Shown piece by piece: positions 23,563 through 33,529 of a DNA stretch of 64,000 bases; the stretch's first letter is position 1; the number at the start of each line of letters is the position of its first letter. The stretch spans positions 62,001 to 126,000 of the forward strand of contig NZ_JARXZC010000006.1 of the NCBI RefSeq assembly GCF_029894335.1, written 5' to 3'. Below the pieces are notes generated by a model that saw nothing but the letters and a program-made list of their open reading frames with translations, made no database searches and was not told the origin of the DNA. The DNA is from Kitasatospora sp. MAP5-34 (GTDB taxonomy: Bacteria; Actinomycetota; Actinomycetes; Streptomycetales; Streptomycetaceae). The position numbers were made by a program, and so were the translations under genes.

Positions 23563-24366
23563 CTAGCGCCCTGCCCCGGGTGGCCCGGCGAAGGCCTGGG
23601 CGATCGGGAGCCAGGCGAGTGCCGCTTCGCCCTCCGCGTGCAGGGCGAGCGCGTCGAGCGCGCGCCGCTGGGTGACCAGCAGGCAGAAGTCCAGCGCCGG
23701 ACCGCTCACCCGGTCCGCCGCGTCCTCGGGACCCCAGGTCCACGCCTCGCCCGCAGGCCCGGTCAGCTCGACCCGTACGGGTGCCTCCGGCAGCGCCAGC
23801 CCGTGCAGGGCGAACGCGAACCCCATGGTCCGGACGCCGAGATGGGCCACCTGCCGGATTCGGGCGGTCGGAACGCGCGCGACGCCGAGGGCGTCCGCCA
23901 CGTCCTGGCCGTGCGCCCAGGTCTCCATGATCCGCGCGGTCGCCATCGAGGCCGCCTTCATCGGCGGGCCGAACCAGGGGAGTCGGAGGTCCGCCGCCGC
24001 AGCGGCCCGGAGCGCGTCCAGCAGGTCCGCCCGCCCCGCCCGCCAGCGGCCGAGCAGCGCGGCGGGGGCCTCTCCGACACCCTCCGCCGCGCCGTCCTCG
24101 ATCGGGTCGGAACCGGCCGTGAACGCCTCCCGCATCGCGTCCGGGAACTTGTCCGGCTCCCGGGCCGCCAGCAGCGACCACTGGTCCGTCCAGGCCAGGT
24201 GGGCGAGTTGATGGGCGATCGTCCACCCGGGGGCGGGCGTCGGCGTGGCGAGTCCGGCCAGGTCCAGGTCGGCCACCAGCGCGTCGAGGTCCGCGCTCTC
24301 GGCCCGCAGGTCGTCCAGGAGTGGGGTCAGGTCTGCCACGTCGAGCCGCCTTCCGTCGTAGTTCAT
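23563..24366 (-). CDS. TIGR03084-type DinB/maleylpyruvate-isomerase-like protein
   Basis: 267 aa. It has the N-terminal DinB-like four-helix metal-binding domain with WTIAHQLAHLAWTDQW (His residues as ligands), and SMATARIMETWAHGQDVAD supplying another His. The C-terminal domain (VRVELTGPAGEAWTWGPEDA) is the MDMPI_C/SCP2-like part. The set matches the TIGR03084 group seen in actinomycetes, whose relatives include mycothiol-dependent isomerases and S-transferases. Reaction unknown. The adjacent acyl-CoA ligase (24435) on the same strand may be a partner. Confidence 0.8.
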   Translation of the reverse strand: MNYDGRRLDVADLTPLLDDLRAESADLDALVADLDLAGLATPTPAPGWTIAHQLAHLAWTDQWSLLAAREPDKFPDAMREAFTAGSDPIEDGAAEGVGEAPAALLGRWRAGRADLLDALRAAAAADLRLPWFGPPMKAASMATARIMETWAHGQDVADALGVARVPTARIRQVAHLGVRTMGFAFALHGLALPEAPVRVELTGPAGEAWTWGPEDAADRVSGPALDFCLLVTQRRALDALALHAEGEAALAWLPIAQAFAGPPGAGR

Positions 24367-24434
24367 AGGGCGTAGTTCGTAGGTTACCGAAGCGTAACTG
24401 CCGGTCCGGGTCTACGGAACGGCCTTGGGAGAGG

Positions 24435-25967
24435 TCAGTTGACCTCGCGAGCCCGGCCGGCCCAGTACGGCTCGCGCAGGCGGAACTTCTGCAGCTTGCC
24501 GGTGGTGGTCCGTGGCAGGGCGGCCCGGAACTCCACCGTGGTCGGCGCCTTGTAGCCCGCCAGCCGCTCCTTGCAGTGGGCGATCAGTGCGGCCTCGTCG
24601 ACACTCTGCCCGTCCTTGAGCACCACCAGGGCCTTGATCGTCTCGCCCCACTTCTGGTCCGGCACCCCGATCACCGCGACCTCCGCGACGGCCGGGTGAC
24701 CGTACAGGCAGTCCTCCACCTCGATCGAGGAGACGTTCTCGCCACCGGTGATGATGACGTCCTTCTTCCGGTCCGAGATGGTGAGGAAGCCGTCGGTGAG
24801 GGTGCCGCCGTCGCCGGTGTGGAACCAGCCGTCCTTCAGTGCGGCGGCGGTCTCCTCCGGCTGCTGCCAGTAGCCCTCCAGCACGGTGTTGGAGCGGAGC
24901 AGCACCTCGCCCTGGCCGTCCACCCGGATCTCGGTGCCCAGGGCGGGCGAGCCGGCCTGCACCAGGCGTTCGGCCCGCTCCAGAGACGGGAGGTCGTCCC
25001 ACTCGGCGCGGCGGCGGTTGACCGTCGCGATCGGGGAGGTCTCGGTCAGCCCGTACAACTGCATGAACTCCCAGCCGAGTTCCTCCTCGACGCGCTGGAC
25101 CACCGAGGTGGGTGGCGGCGCACCGGCCACGATCATCCGGACCTTGTCCCGCCCGGGGACGGGCCCGTCCCAGTCGGCGGCGGCGTCCAGCACCATGGTG
25201 ACGACGGCCGGAGCGCCGGACAGGAAGGTCACCCCGTGCCGGTCGACCCGCCGGAGGATCTCGGCGCCGTCCACCTTCCGCAGCACCACGTGCTGCGCGC
25301 CGAGGCCCGTCAGGGCGAACGGCAGCCCCCAGCCGTTGGCGTGGAACATCGGCAGGGTGTGCAGGTAGACGTCCCGGTCGCTCGCCCCGAAGTGCAGGCC
25401 CATCAGGACGGCGTTGAGCCAGAGGTTGCGGTGCGTGAGCTGAACGCCCTTGGGGCGGGCGGTGGTTCCGCTGGTGTAGTTGATGGTCGCGGTGTCGGAC
25501 TCGGAGATCTCGTACCGGACGGGCTCGTGGTCGAAGTCGTACAGCTGCGCGTCGCTCTCGGCGCCCAGTACGAAGCGGTGCTTGACGGGCACCCCGGCGA
25601 GCGCCTCGTCCAGTTCGGGGTCGACCAGCAGTACCGAGGCGCCGGACTGCTCGACGATGTAGGCCACCTCCTCCGCCCTGAGGCGGAAGTTGACCGGTAC
25701 CAGCACCCGGCCGTGACCGCTGACCCCGTACAACGAGGTCATCAGCCGGGCCGAGTTGTGCGAGACGATCGCGACCCGCTCGCCCGCTCCGACCCCGAGC
25801 CGGTCGAGCCCGGCGGCCTGCGCGCGGGCGAGCCGGGCCATCCGCCGGTAGGTCACCTCGCCCAAGGAGGTGGCCGGTTGTGCCGGTTCGTCGACCAGGC
25901 CGATCCGGTCCCCGTAGACCAGCTCGGCCCGGTCGAGGAAGTCCATGACGGTGAGTGGAGTCTGCAT
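24435..25967 (-). CDS. Acyl-CoA synthetase (AMP-forming)
   Basis: 510 aa. ANL ligase with P-loop NYTSGTTARPKGVQLTHRN, A5 YGLTETSPIATV, A7 WFHTGDGGTLTDGFL, A8 DRKKDVIITGGENVSSIEVE, and the C-terminal lysine motif RTTTGKLQKFRLRE. The FHANGWGLPF stretch and the overall layout match medium- or long-chain or aryl acid CoA ligases of actinomycetes. Start at MQTPLTVMDFL. It runs in the same direction as the TIGR03084 gene with a 68-nt gap, so an operon is possible. It would supply an acyl-CoA to degradation or secondary metabolism. Confidence 0.9.
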   Translation of the reverse strand: MQTPLTVMDFLDRAELVYGDRIGLVDEPAQPATSLGEVTYRRMARLARAQAAGLDRLGVGAGERVAIVSHNSARLMTSLYGVSGHGRVLVPVNFRLRAEEVAYIVEQSGASVLLVDPELDEALAGVPVKHRFVLGAESDAQLYDFDHEPVRYEISESDTATINYTSGTTARPKGVQLTHRNLWLNAVLMGLHFGASDRDVYLHTLPMFHANGWGLPFALTGLGAQHVVLRKVDGAEILRRVDRHGVTFLSGAPAVVTMVLDAAADWDGPVPGRDKVRMIVAGAPPPTSVVQRVEEELGWEFMQLYGLTETSPIATVNRRRAEWDDLPSLERAERLVQAGSPALGTEIRVDGQGEVLLRSNTVLEGYWQQPEETAAALKDGWFHTGDGGTLTDGFLTISDRKKDVIITGGENVSSIEVEDCLYGHPAVAEVAVIGVPDQKWGETIKALVVLKDGQSVDEAALIAHCKERLAGYKAPTTVEFRAALPRTTTGKLQKFRLREPYWAGRAREVN

Positions 25968-26053
25968 GCGGATACTCTGCCCGCTCGGACGTCGTGGCCA
26001 CTACCCCCGGTGGACGGTTCACCTGCGCCCGCCGAGCCGGGGCCGCGACCGTA

Positions 26054-26097
26054 CTGATGGGCCGCTGATGGGCCGCTGACGGGTCACTGATGGGCCG
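26054..26097. repeat. Four 11-bp tandem units
   Basis: CTGATGGGCCG occurs three times and the variant CTGACGGGTCA once, head to tail, between divergent genes. Probably slippage-generated; a regulatory role is unproven. Confidence 0.7.
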
Positions 26098-26204
26098 TCG
26101 GAGCGGACATCGTGGTCCGCGCGGGTGATTCCGGGAGCAGAACCTCATGACCGCGCCGGGCCGTGTCGATCATAGTTCCGTCACATACCAATGCAGGAGG
26201 ATTC

Positions 26205-26498
26205 ATGCGCACGACCATTGCCAAGATCACCGCTGCCGCCGCCCTCACCGGCTTCGCGCTCCTCGCCGGCGCGGGAGTGGCCTCCGCCCACGAGTGTCAC
26301 CACCACCCGCACGGCGTGCTGGCCGTGGGCGGCGACTCGTCCGCGACCGGCGGTTCGGCGCTCGCCGTCGGCGGCGACGCCTCGGCCATGGGCGGCGACG
26401 CCCTCGCGGTCGGCGGGGACGCCAGCAGCGCGGCCGTCACGCACGATCACGACCACGACGCGGACCACGACCACGACATGGACCACGACTGCGACTGA
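26205..26498 (+). CDS. Secreted histidine/aspartate-rich putative metal-binding protein
   Basis: 97 aa, ATG with AGGAGG 6 nt upstream. A signal peptide with hydrophobic core ALTGFALLAGAGVASA probably ends at ASA before HECHHHPHG. The mature protein has three repeats of an AVGGD-SA-GG type unit, then a tail of alternating His and Asp (DHDHDADHDHDMDHDC). Both ends are excellent ligands for Zn, Ni, Co or Cu. It may store or buffer metal outside the cell. The nearest gene, convergent at 26615, encodes another His-rich outside domain. No family name is known to me. Confidence 0.8.
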   Translation: MRTTIAKITAAAALTGFALLAGAGVASAHECHHHPHGVLAVGGDSSATGGSALAVGGDASAMGGDALAVGGDASSAAVTHDHDHDADHDHDMDHDCD

Positions 26499-26520
26499 GT
26501 GCGACCGAGGGTGACTCAAC

Positions 26521-26550
26521 CGGCCGGACGCCCGAGCGGGCGCCCGGCCG
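26521..26550. terminator. Bidirectional terminator hairpin
   Basis: CGGCCGGACGCCCG pairs with CGGGCGCCCGGCCG (one mismatch) between convergent genes. Three short ACGCGTTACCGG-like repeats follow at about 26552-26581. Confidence 0.75.
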
Positions 26551-26614
26551 GACGCGTTTACCGGACGCGTTACCGGACGCATGGCCGGGCGCGTGCCGGA
26601 GGCGCTGCCGGCTG

Positions 26615-27343
26615 CTAGAGCCCGCTCGGGAAGCTGTACGAGCCCGGCACGGTGACCTGGGCGTTCTCGCTCGCGGTGCCGTAGACCAGGGCGATCTCGT
26701 CGTGGGCACCGAGGGTGACGGCGGCCGGGTCACCGGTGACCGGCTTGCCGTTCACGTACGCGGTGAGGGTGTGGGCGGAGTCCGTGCTGAGGCCGCCCAG
26801 GTGGTTCGCCGAGAGTGAGACCTGCCACTCGGTCATGAACTGGCCGAGGCTGAAGGTGGCCTGGACCGGTGACTCGATGTGGATGATGCCGCTGGTGTCG
26901 TGGGTGTGCACCGGGCTGATCTGCTGCCCCGGCTCGTCGATCCCGATCAGCCCCGGGACGGTGACGGCCTTGCCGTCCGCGTAGACGTCCAGGTGGGCGT
27001 GGATGTGCTCGACCGTGCCCTCGGTGGTCAGCATCGGCAGGCCGGCCGCCCGTACGGCCGCATCGACGGCCGACCCGGCCGGGGCGTCCCACGGCGGCGC
27101 GGTGGTCCGGCCGTCGGCGGTGGTGCGGGGCTGGGCGGGTATGCCGGTCGAGCCGGCGGCGGCGGTCGCAGTGGGGGTCGAGCTGTGCTGGGTCACGACC
27201 AGGGCGGTGACGCCGCCGACCAGGGCGAGCCCGGCCAGGCCCAGACCGCCACGGACCAGCAGTCGGTTGCGGTGCTCCTTGCGGCGCTGCTCGGCCCGCT
27301 CGGCGGCGAGGCGGTCACGGCGGTTGTCGGACGGGCTGCTCAA
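26615..27343 (-). CDS. Membrane-anchored protein with histidine-rich outside domain
   Basis: 242 aa. A basic cytoplasmic N-terminus (RRDRLAAERAEQRRKEHRNR) is followed by one membrane helix (GGLGLAGLALVGGVTALVV) and a Thr/Ala/Pro linker. The outside domain contains HIHAHLDVYADGKAVTVPG, then SPVHTHDTSGIIHIESP. The four H-x-H or H-T-H groups probably bind copper or another metal. The end looks like a beta-sandwich (LVYGTASENAQVTVPGSY). It is convergent with the secreted His/Asp-rich protein at 26205. I recall similar unnamed proteins in Streptomyces; function is unproven. Confidence 0.8.
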   Translation of the reverse strand: MSSPSDNRRDRLAAERAEQRRKEHRNRLLVRGGLGLAGLALVGGVTALVVTQHSSTPTATAAAGSTGIPAQPRTTADGRTTAPPWDAPAGSAVDAAVRAAGLPMLTTEGTVEHIHAHLDVYADGKAVTVPGLIGIDEPGQQISPVHTHDTSGIIHIESPVQATFSLGQFMTEWQVSLSANHLGGLSTDSAHTLTAYVNGKPVTGDPAAVTLGAHDEIALVYGTASENAQVTVPGSYSFPSGL

Positions 27344-27457
27344 GGCGGGGTCTCCGTAACTGCGTGTCGGTACTCCCCCCGGTCACGGAGAGTGTCACTC
27401 CGCGCGTCATTCCACGGTACACCTGATTCGAATTTGAACAATGGGTACCATTTCCCC

Positions 27458-27952
27458 ATGGACGAACCCCGTTGGCTGGATGAGCACGAGATGGCCGCTT
27501 GGCAGGGCTTCGTGGCCGCGAGCAACCTGATCAACCGGCGGCTGGAGCAGCAGCTCAAGGAGGGGGCCGGGCTCTCCCACACCCAGTACGAGATCCTCGT
27601 GCAGCTCTCCGCCGCCACCGACGGCTCACTGCGGATGACCGACCTGGCCGACCGCCTGGTCACCTCCAAGAGCGGCCTGACCTACCAGGTCACGCAGCTG
27701 GAGAAGTCCGGGCTGGTGATCCGTCGGTCCTGCCCCAGCGATGTGCGCGGGGTCTTCGCCGAGCTGACCCAGGACGGCTGGCTGGTGCTGCGCGCGGCGG
27801 CACCCGGCCACGTCGCCACCGTCCGCGAGGTGCTGATCGACGTGCTCAGCCGCGAGCAGCTGGCCGTGCTGGCGGAGAGCCTCGGCGAGGTCAGCGCCCG
27901 GCTCCGGGCCGCCGAGCGCAAAGGCCCCGCGCCGCTGGAGCAGAGCCGCTAG
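27458..27952 (+). CDS. MarR-family transcriptional regulator
   Basis: 164 aa. Winged-helix core: LSHTQYEILVQLSA, then LRMTDLADRLVTSKSGLTYQ (recognition helix), then a wing with CPSDVRGVFAELTQDG. It acts as a dimer on palindromic operators, usually controlling neighbouring genes. ATG 27458 follows an AT-rich stretch with ATTCGAAT and the near-palindrome AATGGGTACCATT, candidate operators in the gap to the divergent gene at 27343. The long upstream frame is not coding. The target is not certain; the divergent His-rich membrane protein is the first candidate. Confidence 0.9.
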   Translation: MDEPRWLDEHEMAAWQGFVAASNLINRRLEQQLKEGAGLSHTQYEILVQLSAATDGSLRMTDLADRLVTSKSGLTYQVTQLEKSGLVIRRSCPSDVRGVFAELTQDGWLVLRAAAPGHVATVREVLIDVLSREQLAVLAESLGEVSARLRAAERKGPAPLEQSR

Positions 27953-28004
27953 GGCGGGCGGGGCGGCTTCCGCTGCGGCTCGACTGCCACCGCCTGGCGA
28001 CGAG

Positions 28005-31000
28005 TCAGAGTTCGGGCAGGTCCGCCGTGAGCAGCTGGACCAGTTGTTCACGGGTGGGCCGGCCGCCCAGGGCCAGCCGCCCGGCCTGGCGCTCGATCAT
28101 CTGCTCGAAGAGCGTCCGGGCGTCCCGGCCGTTGCCGGGGTCGCCGCGCCGGTGGCGGCGCTCGAAGTGCTCGACGAGCAGCCCGTCGATCCCGTCCTGC
28201 AGGCTGAACTCGCCTCGCAGGGCCTGTAGTCGGACGATCCCGGCCAGTTCGTCCGGTGAGAAGGGCTCGAACTCCAGGGTGCGGGAGAACCGGGACCGAA
28301 GGCCCGGGTTCGCGTCCAGGAAGCTGCGCATCTCCTCGGTGTAGCCGGCGGCGATCACCACGACGTCGTCCCGATGGTCCTCCATCAGCTTGGTGAGTTC
28401 GTCGATCGCCTCCTGCCCGAAGTCGTGGTTCGCGCCGAACCTCCGGGACAGGCTGTACGCCTCGTCGATGAACAGCACACCGCCGTGCGCCCGTTCGAAC
28501 GCCCGCCGGGTCTTCTGCGCGGTCGATCCGAGAAACTCGCCGACCAGATCACCCCTCGAGACCTCGACCAGGTGTCCGTCCGGCAGCGCTCCCAGCGCGG
28601 CCAGCGTCCGCCCGTACAGCCTCGCCACCGTCGTCTTCCCGGTGCCGGGCGGCCCGGAGAAGACCAGGTGGCCGGCGGTCGGCAGCGCGGCCAGACCGGC
28701 GTCACGCCGCCACCGGCCCAGCCTGAGCAGGTCGACCTGGGTACGGACCTGCTGCTTGGCCGCCGCCAGCCCGATCAGCTCGTCCAGCTCGGCGAGTGCG
28801 GCGAGCACGACCGCGTCGTCCCCGGACGTGTCGCCGGCCCCGCCCGCTGCCGCGCTGTCGGTGGCGCTCCTCCGGATGTCCTCGAACGTCACCTTGTCGT
28901 TGCCGACGACCGCCTCACCCCGGTTCCCGGTCACCTCGCAGTCGACGAAACCGCCGTTGCACGTCCCTTCGATCCGTACGCCGTCGCCCTCGCCGTCCAG
29001 GAAGGAACTCGCCGACACGGTCAGCCAGCCGTTCTCCTTCGCCAGCACGCCCTGGCCCCGGGACCCGGTGACAGTCACACCCTCGGCGACCACGACGGCG
29101 CTGCCGATCACCAGCAGACCCGCTTCGCCGGGGCCGGTCACGACGGCCTGCCGGACCGTCAGGTGGCTGCTGCCACGGCAGTTGAAGCCGAACAGGGCCG
29201 TACGGTCGATCTTCGCCCGGGTCACCTTCACCCGGGCCTGGCCGTCCAGGGCGATTCCCGAGTTGGCCATGTCGCTGATCGCCGCGTCGGTCAGGCTCAC
29301 CGTCGACCGGTCGCCGCTCGCGAACACCCCGCTCGCGCAGCTCTCCAGGCGCAGGCCCTGGAACACCGCGTTCGTCTCCTCGCGGAGCCACACCGCGCTG
29401 GAGGTGTGGCCCCGGACGTCGAGGTCGGTGAAGTGACCGCGCGCCTTCAGCATCGCCACCCCCACCTTGCCGTCCGTGATCCGGCAGCCCGTCACGATGG
29501 GCGCCCCGCCCTCCCCGACGTTGACGCCCGTGTCGCCGGTGCGGTCGAACTCGCAGTCCTCCAGCCGTCCGAGGCCCTGCTCCTCCACCGTGGCGCCCGT
29601 CGTGCGGCAGTCCTCGAACCGGCAGCCGCGGATCGTCGGATCGGCGCCACGGCTGATGTACAGCCCGTGCGCCGCGCCTGAGACGGTGGTCCGCTCGACC
29701 GTGCCCTTGGCCTGGTCGTAGAAGCCGATCGCGACGCCGTGGGCCTCGCGGATGCGGCAGCCGAGCACCTCAGCCTGCGCGTGGGCACCGACCGAGATCG
29801 CGTGGCTGCCGCTACCGGTCAGCTCGCAGTCCTCGATCCGCACTCGCGAACCGCGCACGCTCACACCGCAGGACCGGTTGCCGGTCACGGTGCAGCGGAG
29901 GAAGGTGGCCTCGGAACTCTCCGAGACCACGACGGCGTCGCCCTTGGCGTCGACGAACCGGGTGTCCTCCACCGTGCCGCGTGCCCCGGTCAGTTCCGTC
30001 CGGCCGACGCGGATCTCGCAGTCGCCGACGGTGAGCGTGGCGCCCGGCAGGGCCCGTACGCTGCACTCGCCGTGGCCGGTGACGGTGCTGCGGCGGAGTA
30101 CCAGCCGGCCGGTGCCGCTGACCGCCGCCGTCCGCCGGTTGACGATCTCCAGGCCGGCCAGCGTGACCGTCCCCGAGCAGCTGACCGTGACGTCCTCCGG
30201 CGAGTCGATGACCACGGTGCCCGGACCGTCCGCCGCGCACAGCTCCACCGTGCCGGTGACCGTGAGCGCTTCGGTGTACCGGCCGGGCCCGATCAGCACC
30301 CGCACCGGCCGCCCGCCGGAGTCCGCCCGCAGCGCCGCCGCGATCGTCCGGTGGCCCACCCGCCCGGCAGGGGAGACGCGCAGGGTCAGAAAGTCCGGCC
30401 CGTCGTCCGGCCCGTCGTCCGGCTCGCTGTCCGACCCGTCGTCCGGCCCGGCCCGCCGGCACCTCCGCAGCGCCTCGGCCAACTGCTCGGGGAACACCTC
30501 GAGTCCGTGCCGGTGGCCGTTGGCCGTGGAGAGCAGCGGCGCCACGCCGAGGGTGTGGTCCTTCCCGGCGATCAGGCAGTCCCAGCGCCTCAGTGGGTCG
30601 GGCCGGGCCGCGTCCGGCTTCAGGCGGGCCAGCAGGGTCCACGGCGTGGGGCGCCTGCGGTGACTGGGCCCGGCGGCGGAGAGCTCCACGCCGGTCACGT
30701 TCGTCCACGGCACCGACGTCCGGGCCCCGGCGGCGTCGATCGTCAGCCGCTGCCCGTCGATCTCCAGCCGGCACCGGGTGGAGCAGCAGGCGATGACCAC
30801 CGAGACGGCCGCGAACCCGAGGGCGGCCGAGGCCACCGCCGTCGCCGCGACCGCCGTCGGCAAGGGGCAGCGGGTGGCGGCCAGCAGGCCGAGCAGTACC
30901 GACAGTGCGATCCGCCCGTGGGTCAGCAGGACGGCCGGCCGGGAGAGCAGCCGGCCGGGTATCCGGACGGTCTCCGGCTCGCCCTCCCGGCGGGTACGCG

Positions 31001-31580
31001 GGAGAGCGGTGGCGCCGTGCCACAGCTCTCCCGCGTACCGGGTGAACAGCCTGTCGAGGCTCGCGGGTGTGACGGCGAGGAACCGGAGATCGGACCCGAT
31101 CCCCGCCCAGGCCGCCACCCAGCGGGGCGCGATCCACCGGTTCGCGTCGGCGGGCCGCCCCTGCCGGAGCCGGACGAGCAGCCGCCCCTGGAAGAACTGT
31201 CCGCCCCAGACCGCAGTCCGCCGGGGCGCGGGCAGCAGGGCCAGCCCCTCGATATCGGCCCAGCGCAGCCGTACCCGCCGCAACGGCCCCCGCAGCTCCA
31301 GGCCGTCGGCCGTCAGGACGATCGCCGCCGGGCCGAACAGCCGGACCAGCAGCACCCCGAGGAGCGCCGCCCACAGCGCCGTACCGACCACCGCCACCAG
31401 CCACACCAGTGGCGCGTCCACCCGCGTACGCTCCGTCAGACCCTCCGCGCAGAGCAGCAGCGCGATCACCACCGGCACCAGCTGCCGGAACGTCGTCGAG
31501 AACACCGCCGGATTCCGGCCGACCCGGATTGTGGGCAGCTCGGCGCGTGCTGTCCCGGGATCAACGACCTGTGTCACCAA
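28005..31580 (-). CDS. Giant fusion: membrane/PH-like segments, right-handed beta-helix and CbxX-type AAA+ ATPase
   Basis: 1191 aa. Two hydrophobic blocks near residues 30-100 and 220-265 are each followed by a PH-like strand set ([20 protein letters not shown] and [20 protein letters not shown]). After a [16 protein letters not shown] linker come many beta-helix coils, such as [18 protein letters not shown] and [17 protein letters not shown], to about residue 900. The C-terminal CbxX/CfqX AAA+ module has Walker [10 protein letters not shown] at 976-984, Walker [11 protein letters not shown] near 1034-1043 and sensor/arginine region [14 protein letters not shown]. This AAA type is shared with EccA of type VII secretion. 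Its role may be membrane-linked remodelling or secretion. No ESX genes are visible nearby. Intact as read. Confidence 0.88.
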   Translation of the reverse strand: MVTQVVDPGTARAELPTIRVGRNPAVFSTTFRQLVPVVIALLLCAEGLTERTRVDAPLVWLVAVVGTALWAALLGVLLVRLFGPAAIVLTADGLELRGPLRRVRLRWADIEGLALLPAPRRTAVWGGQFFQGRLLVRLRQGRPADANRWIAPRWVAAWAGIGSDLRFLAVTPASLDRLFTRYAGELWHGATALPRTRREGEPETVRIPGRLLSRPAVLLTHGRIALSVLLGLLAATRCPLPTAVAATAVASAALGFAAVSVVIACCSTRCRLEIDGQRLTIDAAGARTSVPWTNVTGVELSAAGPSHRRRPTPWTLLARLKPDAARPDPLRRWDCLIAGKDHTLGVAPLLSTANGHRHGLEVFPEQLAEALRRCRRAGPDDGSDSEPDDGPDDGPDFLTLRVSPAGRVGHRTIAAALRADSGGRPVRVLIGPGRYTEALTVTGTVELCAADGPGTVVIDSPEDVTVSCSGTVTLAGLEIVNRRTAAVSGTGRLVLRRSTVTGHGECSVRALPGATLTVGDCEIRVGRTELTGARGTVEDTRFVDAKGDAVVVSESSEATFLRCTVTGNRSCGVSVRGSRVRIEDCELTGSGSHAISVGAHAQAEVLGCRIREAHGVAIGFYDQAKGTVERTTVSGAAHGLYISRGADPTIRGCRFEDCRTTGATVEEQGLGRLEDCEFDRTGDTGVNVGEGGAPIVTGCRITDGKVGVAMLKARGHFTDLDVRGHTSSAVWLREETNAVFQGLRLESCASGVFASGDRSTVSLTDAAISDMANSGIALDGQARVKVTRAKIDRTALFGFNCRGSSHLTVRQAVVTGPGEAGLLVIGSAVVVAEGVTVTGSRGQGVLAKENGWLTVSASSFLDGEGDGVRIEGTCNGGFVDCEVTGNRGEAVVGNDKVTFEDIRRSATDSAAAGGAGDTSGDDAVVLAALAELDELIGLAAAKQQVRTQVDLLRLGRWRRDAGLAALPTAGHLVFSGPPGTGKTTVARLYGRTLAALGALPDGHLVEVSRGDLVGEFLGSTAQKTRRAFERAHGGVLFIDEAYSLSRRFGANHDFGQEAIDELTKLMEDHRDDVVVIAAGYTEEMRSFLDANPGLRSRFSRTLEFEPFSPDELAGIVRLQALRGEFSLQDGIDGLLVEHFERRHRRGDPGNGRDARTLFEQMIERQAGRLALGGRPTREQLVQLLTADLPEL

Positions 31581-31644
31581 AAACCCCCGTCGGCCGTATC
31601 AGCAGCCCCAGGGTAGCGATCCTTCCGGCGGTTCGGACCCCGTT

Positions 31645-33318
31645 TCAGGGGCCGCTGGTTGGTGCGCAGAGCAGCGCGGCCCGCAGGTCCACCCGGTCCT
31701 GGAGCAGGGCCAGGCTGCGCCCGGTGAGTTCCTCGATGCGGCGGACCCGATAGTGCACGGTGTTGACATGCACAAAAAGTGCCTCCGCCGTGCGGGCCCA
31801 GGAGCCGTCGTGGTCGAGGAAGGCGCTGAGGGTGCCGAGCAGCGAGACGCCGTTCTCGCGGTCGTGGTCGGCCAGTGGCGCCAGCAGCTTGGCGTGGAAG
31901 GCGGTGGTGACCTCGGCCGGGATACCCCTCAGCAGGGCTGCCAGCGAGCTGAGTTCGCCGCTGCTGCCGACCGCCCCGGCGGGCCCCGGGCCGTCCGCCC
32001 CGGCTTCGAGCGCGTACGCGGCCTGGACCAGCGCGCCGCTCAGCGGCCCAGCCGTCGGGGTAGCGGTCGTGGGGGCGGTGGCCGGAGCGCCGGCCGGATC
32101 GGTGGTCGTAGCCGTGGTCGGGCCCACGCCGGAGCGCAGCTGCCGGCTGCCCGTCAACTTCGCCTGGATGTCCGGCCACGCAGCCCGCAGCCCGGCCGCC
32201 ACCGCCGTCGCCGGTGCGGCGACCAGCGCGGTGGCCCCGCCGTGCCCGTCCTGCGCGGCCGCGAACGGTGCGCCGACCCGGTGCAGGGCCTCCGCCAGTG
32301 CCGCGACGGCCCAGGCCGCGTCCTGCGCCGCCGGCGCGCCGCCGTCGATCCGCGCGCAGACCGGGGTCAGCCGCGCGCCGGGCGGCAGACCGCAGGCGGC
32401 GAGCGCGTCCGCCAGCCCGGGGCCGTCCTGCGCCAGCAGTTCGACCAGCCGGGCGGCCGTCTGCCGCTGCGCCGCCGCGCCCGCGCGGACCCGGGTGGCG
32501 AGCGGGGCGAGCAGCTCGGCGAGGCCCTGCAGAGCGGTGGCGGCCGAGAGCGTCGGTGCGGTGTGCGGCTGGAGCAGCCAGCCGTCGAAGGGGGAGTCAC
32601 CCTGCGGACCGATCGGCACCGCGCCCCGGGCGGTGCCGCCGCCGGGGCCACCGGTCGCACCGCCGCCCGTGCCACCGGTCGTACGACCACCCGTGAAGCC
32701 GCCCGCACCGCCGCCCGTACGACCACCCGTGAAGCCGCCCGCACCGCCGCCCGTACCGCCGGTCGAGCAGGCCAGCACCCGCCCGGTCGCCGAGACGACC
32801 GAGCAGTCCGGGATGCCGAGCCGTGCCACCGCGCACGCCAGCACCTCGCCGAGTGGCGCCTCGGCGTGCAGCAGGGCAAGCAGCTCGCGCCGCGCGGCCT
32901 CCGGGATCACCGCGACACCCTCCGAACGGGCCTGCAAGCCGCCCCAGAGCCGCAGGTAGACCCGGTCGGTGACCGCGCGGAAGCTGGTGCCCGGCGGGAG
33001 GGAGAGCAGCGGGATCTCGTGGGTCCGGCAGGCGTCCACCAGGCTCTCGGGAACCGTCCCGTGGGTGCCCTCGCCCGCCAGCAGGGCGGCGACCCCGGCG
33101 CTGCGCAGCGAGGTCGCGAAGCGCAGTGCCGCCGAGGTCTCGTCCGGCTGCCACCAGACCAGCCCGCTGAGCACCAGTTCGCCGGGCTGGAGGTAGCGGG
33201 CGGGGTCCTGGAGGTCGGTGGAGGTCACTCCGGTGACCTGGCGGCCCAGTAGGTCGGACGTCCCCCAGGCCAGCCCGATGTGCAGGCCGTCCAGCCCCAG
33301 CAGATCTCCGACGATCAT
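31645..33318 (-). CDS. PucR-family regulator, probable control of purine oxidation
   Basis: 557 aa, start MIVGDLLGLDGLHIGLAWG with GGGAGCGAG upstream. An N-terminal PucR domain (LTGVT-type block, YLQPGELVLSGLVWW) is followed by a middle region. The C-terminal HTH_30 domain reads LLGTLSAFLDHDGSWARTAE and LFVHVNTVHYRVRRIEEL. PucR proteins control purine catabolism, and this gene is divergent from the xanthine dehydrogenase genes with a 211-nt gap. A Gly/Thr/Arg low-complexity insert between the domains is encoded by a perfect 36-bp tandem duplication at 32681-32752. This insert is odd and may vary among strains. Confidence 0.9.
   Translation of the reverse strand: MIVGDLLGLDGLHIGLAWGTSDLLGRQVTGVTSTDLQDPARYLQPGELVLSGLVWWQPDETSAALRFATSLRSAGVAALLAGEGTHGTVPESLVDACRTHEIPLLSLPPGTSFRAVTDRVYLRLWGGLQARSEGVAVIPEAARRELLALLHAEAPLGEVLACAVARLGIPDCSVVSATGRVLACSTGGTGGGAGGFTGGRTGGGAGGFTGGRTTGGTGGGATGGPGGGTARGAVPIGPQGDSPFDGWLLQPHTAPTLSAATALQGLAELLAPLATRVRAGAAAQRQTAARLVELLAQDGPGLADALAACGLPPGARLTPVCARIDGGAPAAQDAAWAVAALAEALHRVGAPFAAAQDGHGGATALVAAPATAVAAGLRAAWPDIQAKLTGSRQLRSGVGPTTATTTDPAGAPATAPTTATPTAGPLSGALVQAAYALEAGADGPGPAGAVGSSGELSSLAALLRGIPAEVTTAFHAKLLAPLADHDRENGVSLLGTLSAFLDHDGSWARTAEALFVHVNTVHYRVRRIEELTGRSLALLQDRVDLRAALLCAPTSGP
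32681..32752. repeat. Perfect 36-bp tandem duplication inside the PucR gene
   Basis: Two identical 36-bp units (32681-32716 and 32717-32752), with a partial third copy after, encode Gly/Thr/Arg-rich repeats. 36 is divisible by 3, so copy-number change keeps the frame. Confidence 0.85.
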
Positions 33319-33355
33319 GTCTCGCTCCCTGTGCTCCGCGTCCCCTTTCCTACCT

Positions 33356-33369
33356 CTCGCTTCAGCGAG
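33356..33369. promoter_or_regulatory. CTCGCT-TC-AGCGAG dyad in the pucR/xdh divergent region
   Basis: Perfect 6-bp arms 38 nt upstream of the PucR start and 160 nt before the FAD-subunit start. Candidate binding site for PucR or another regulator. Confidence 0.4.
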
Positions 33370-33529
33370 GGCAAGGTGCGCACAGGCATGGTAAATGCAA
33401 GAGCAAACCCTGCTGAACCCTCTTGTTCGATCACCCAGGAGCAACCGCCTCACCTGGTGCTCCGCGCCAGTCGTACGCCCAGTTGCGCCGTTGCTTCAAT
33501 CGGATCGCGAGTGGACGAGAGGGACGGAA

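Noticed and set aside
30778..33252. 824-residue plus-strand frame across the AAA+ and PucR genes
   Set aside because: Runs through two well-supported minus-strand genes and has no domain content.
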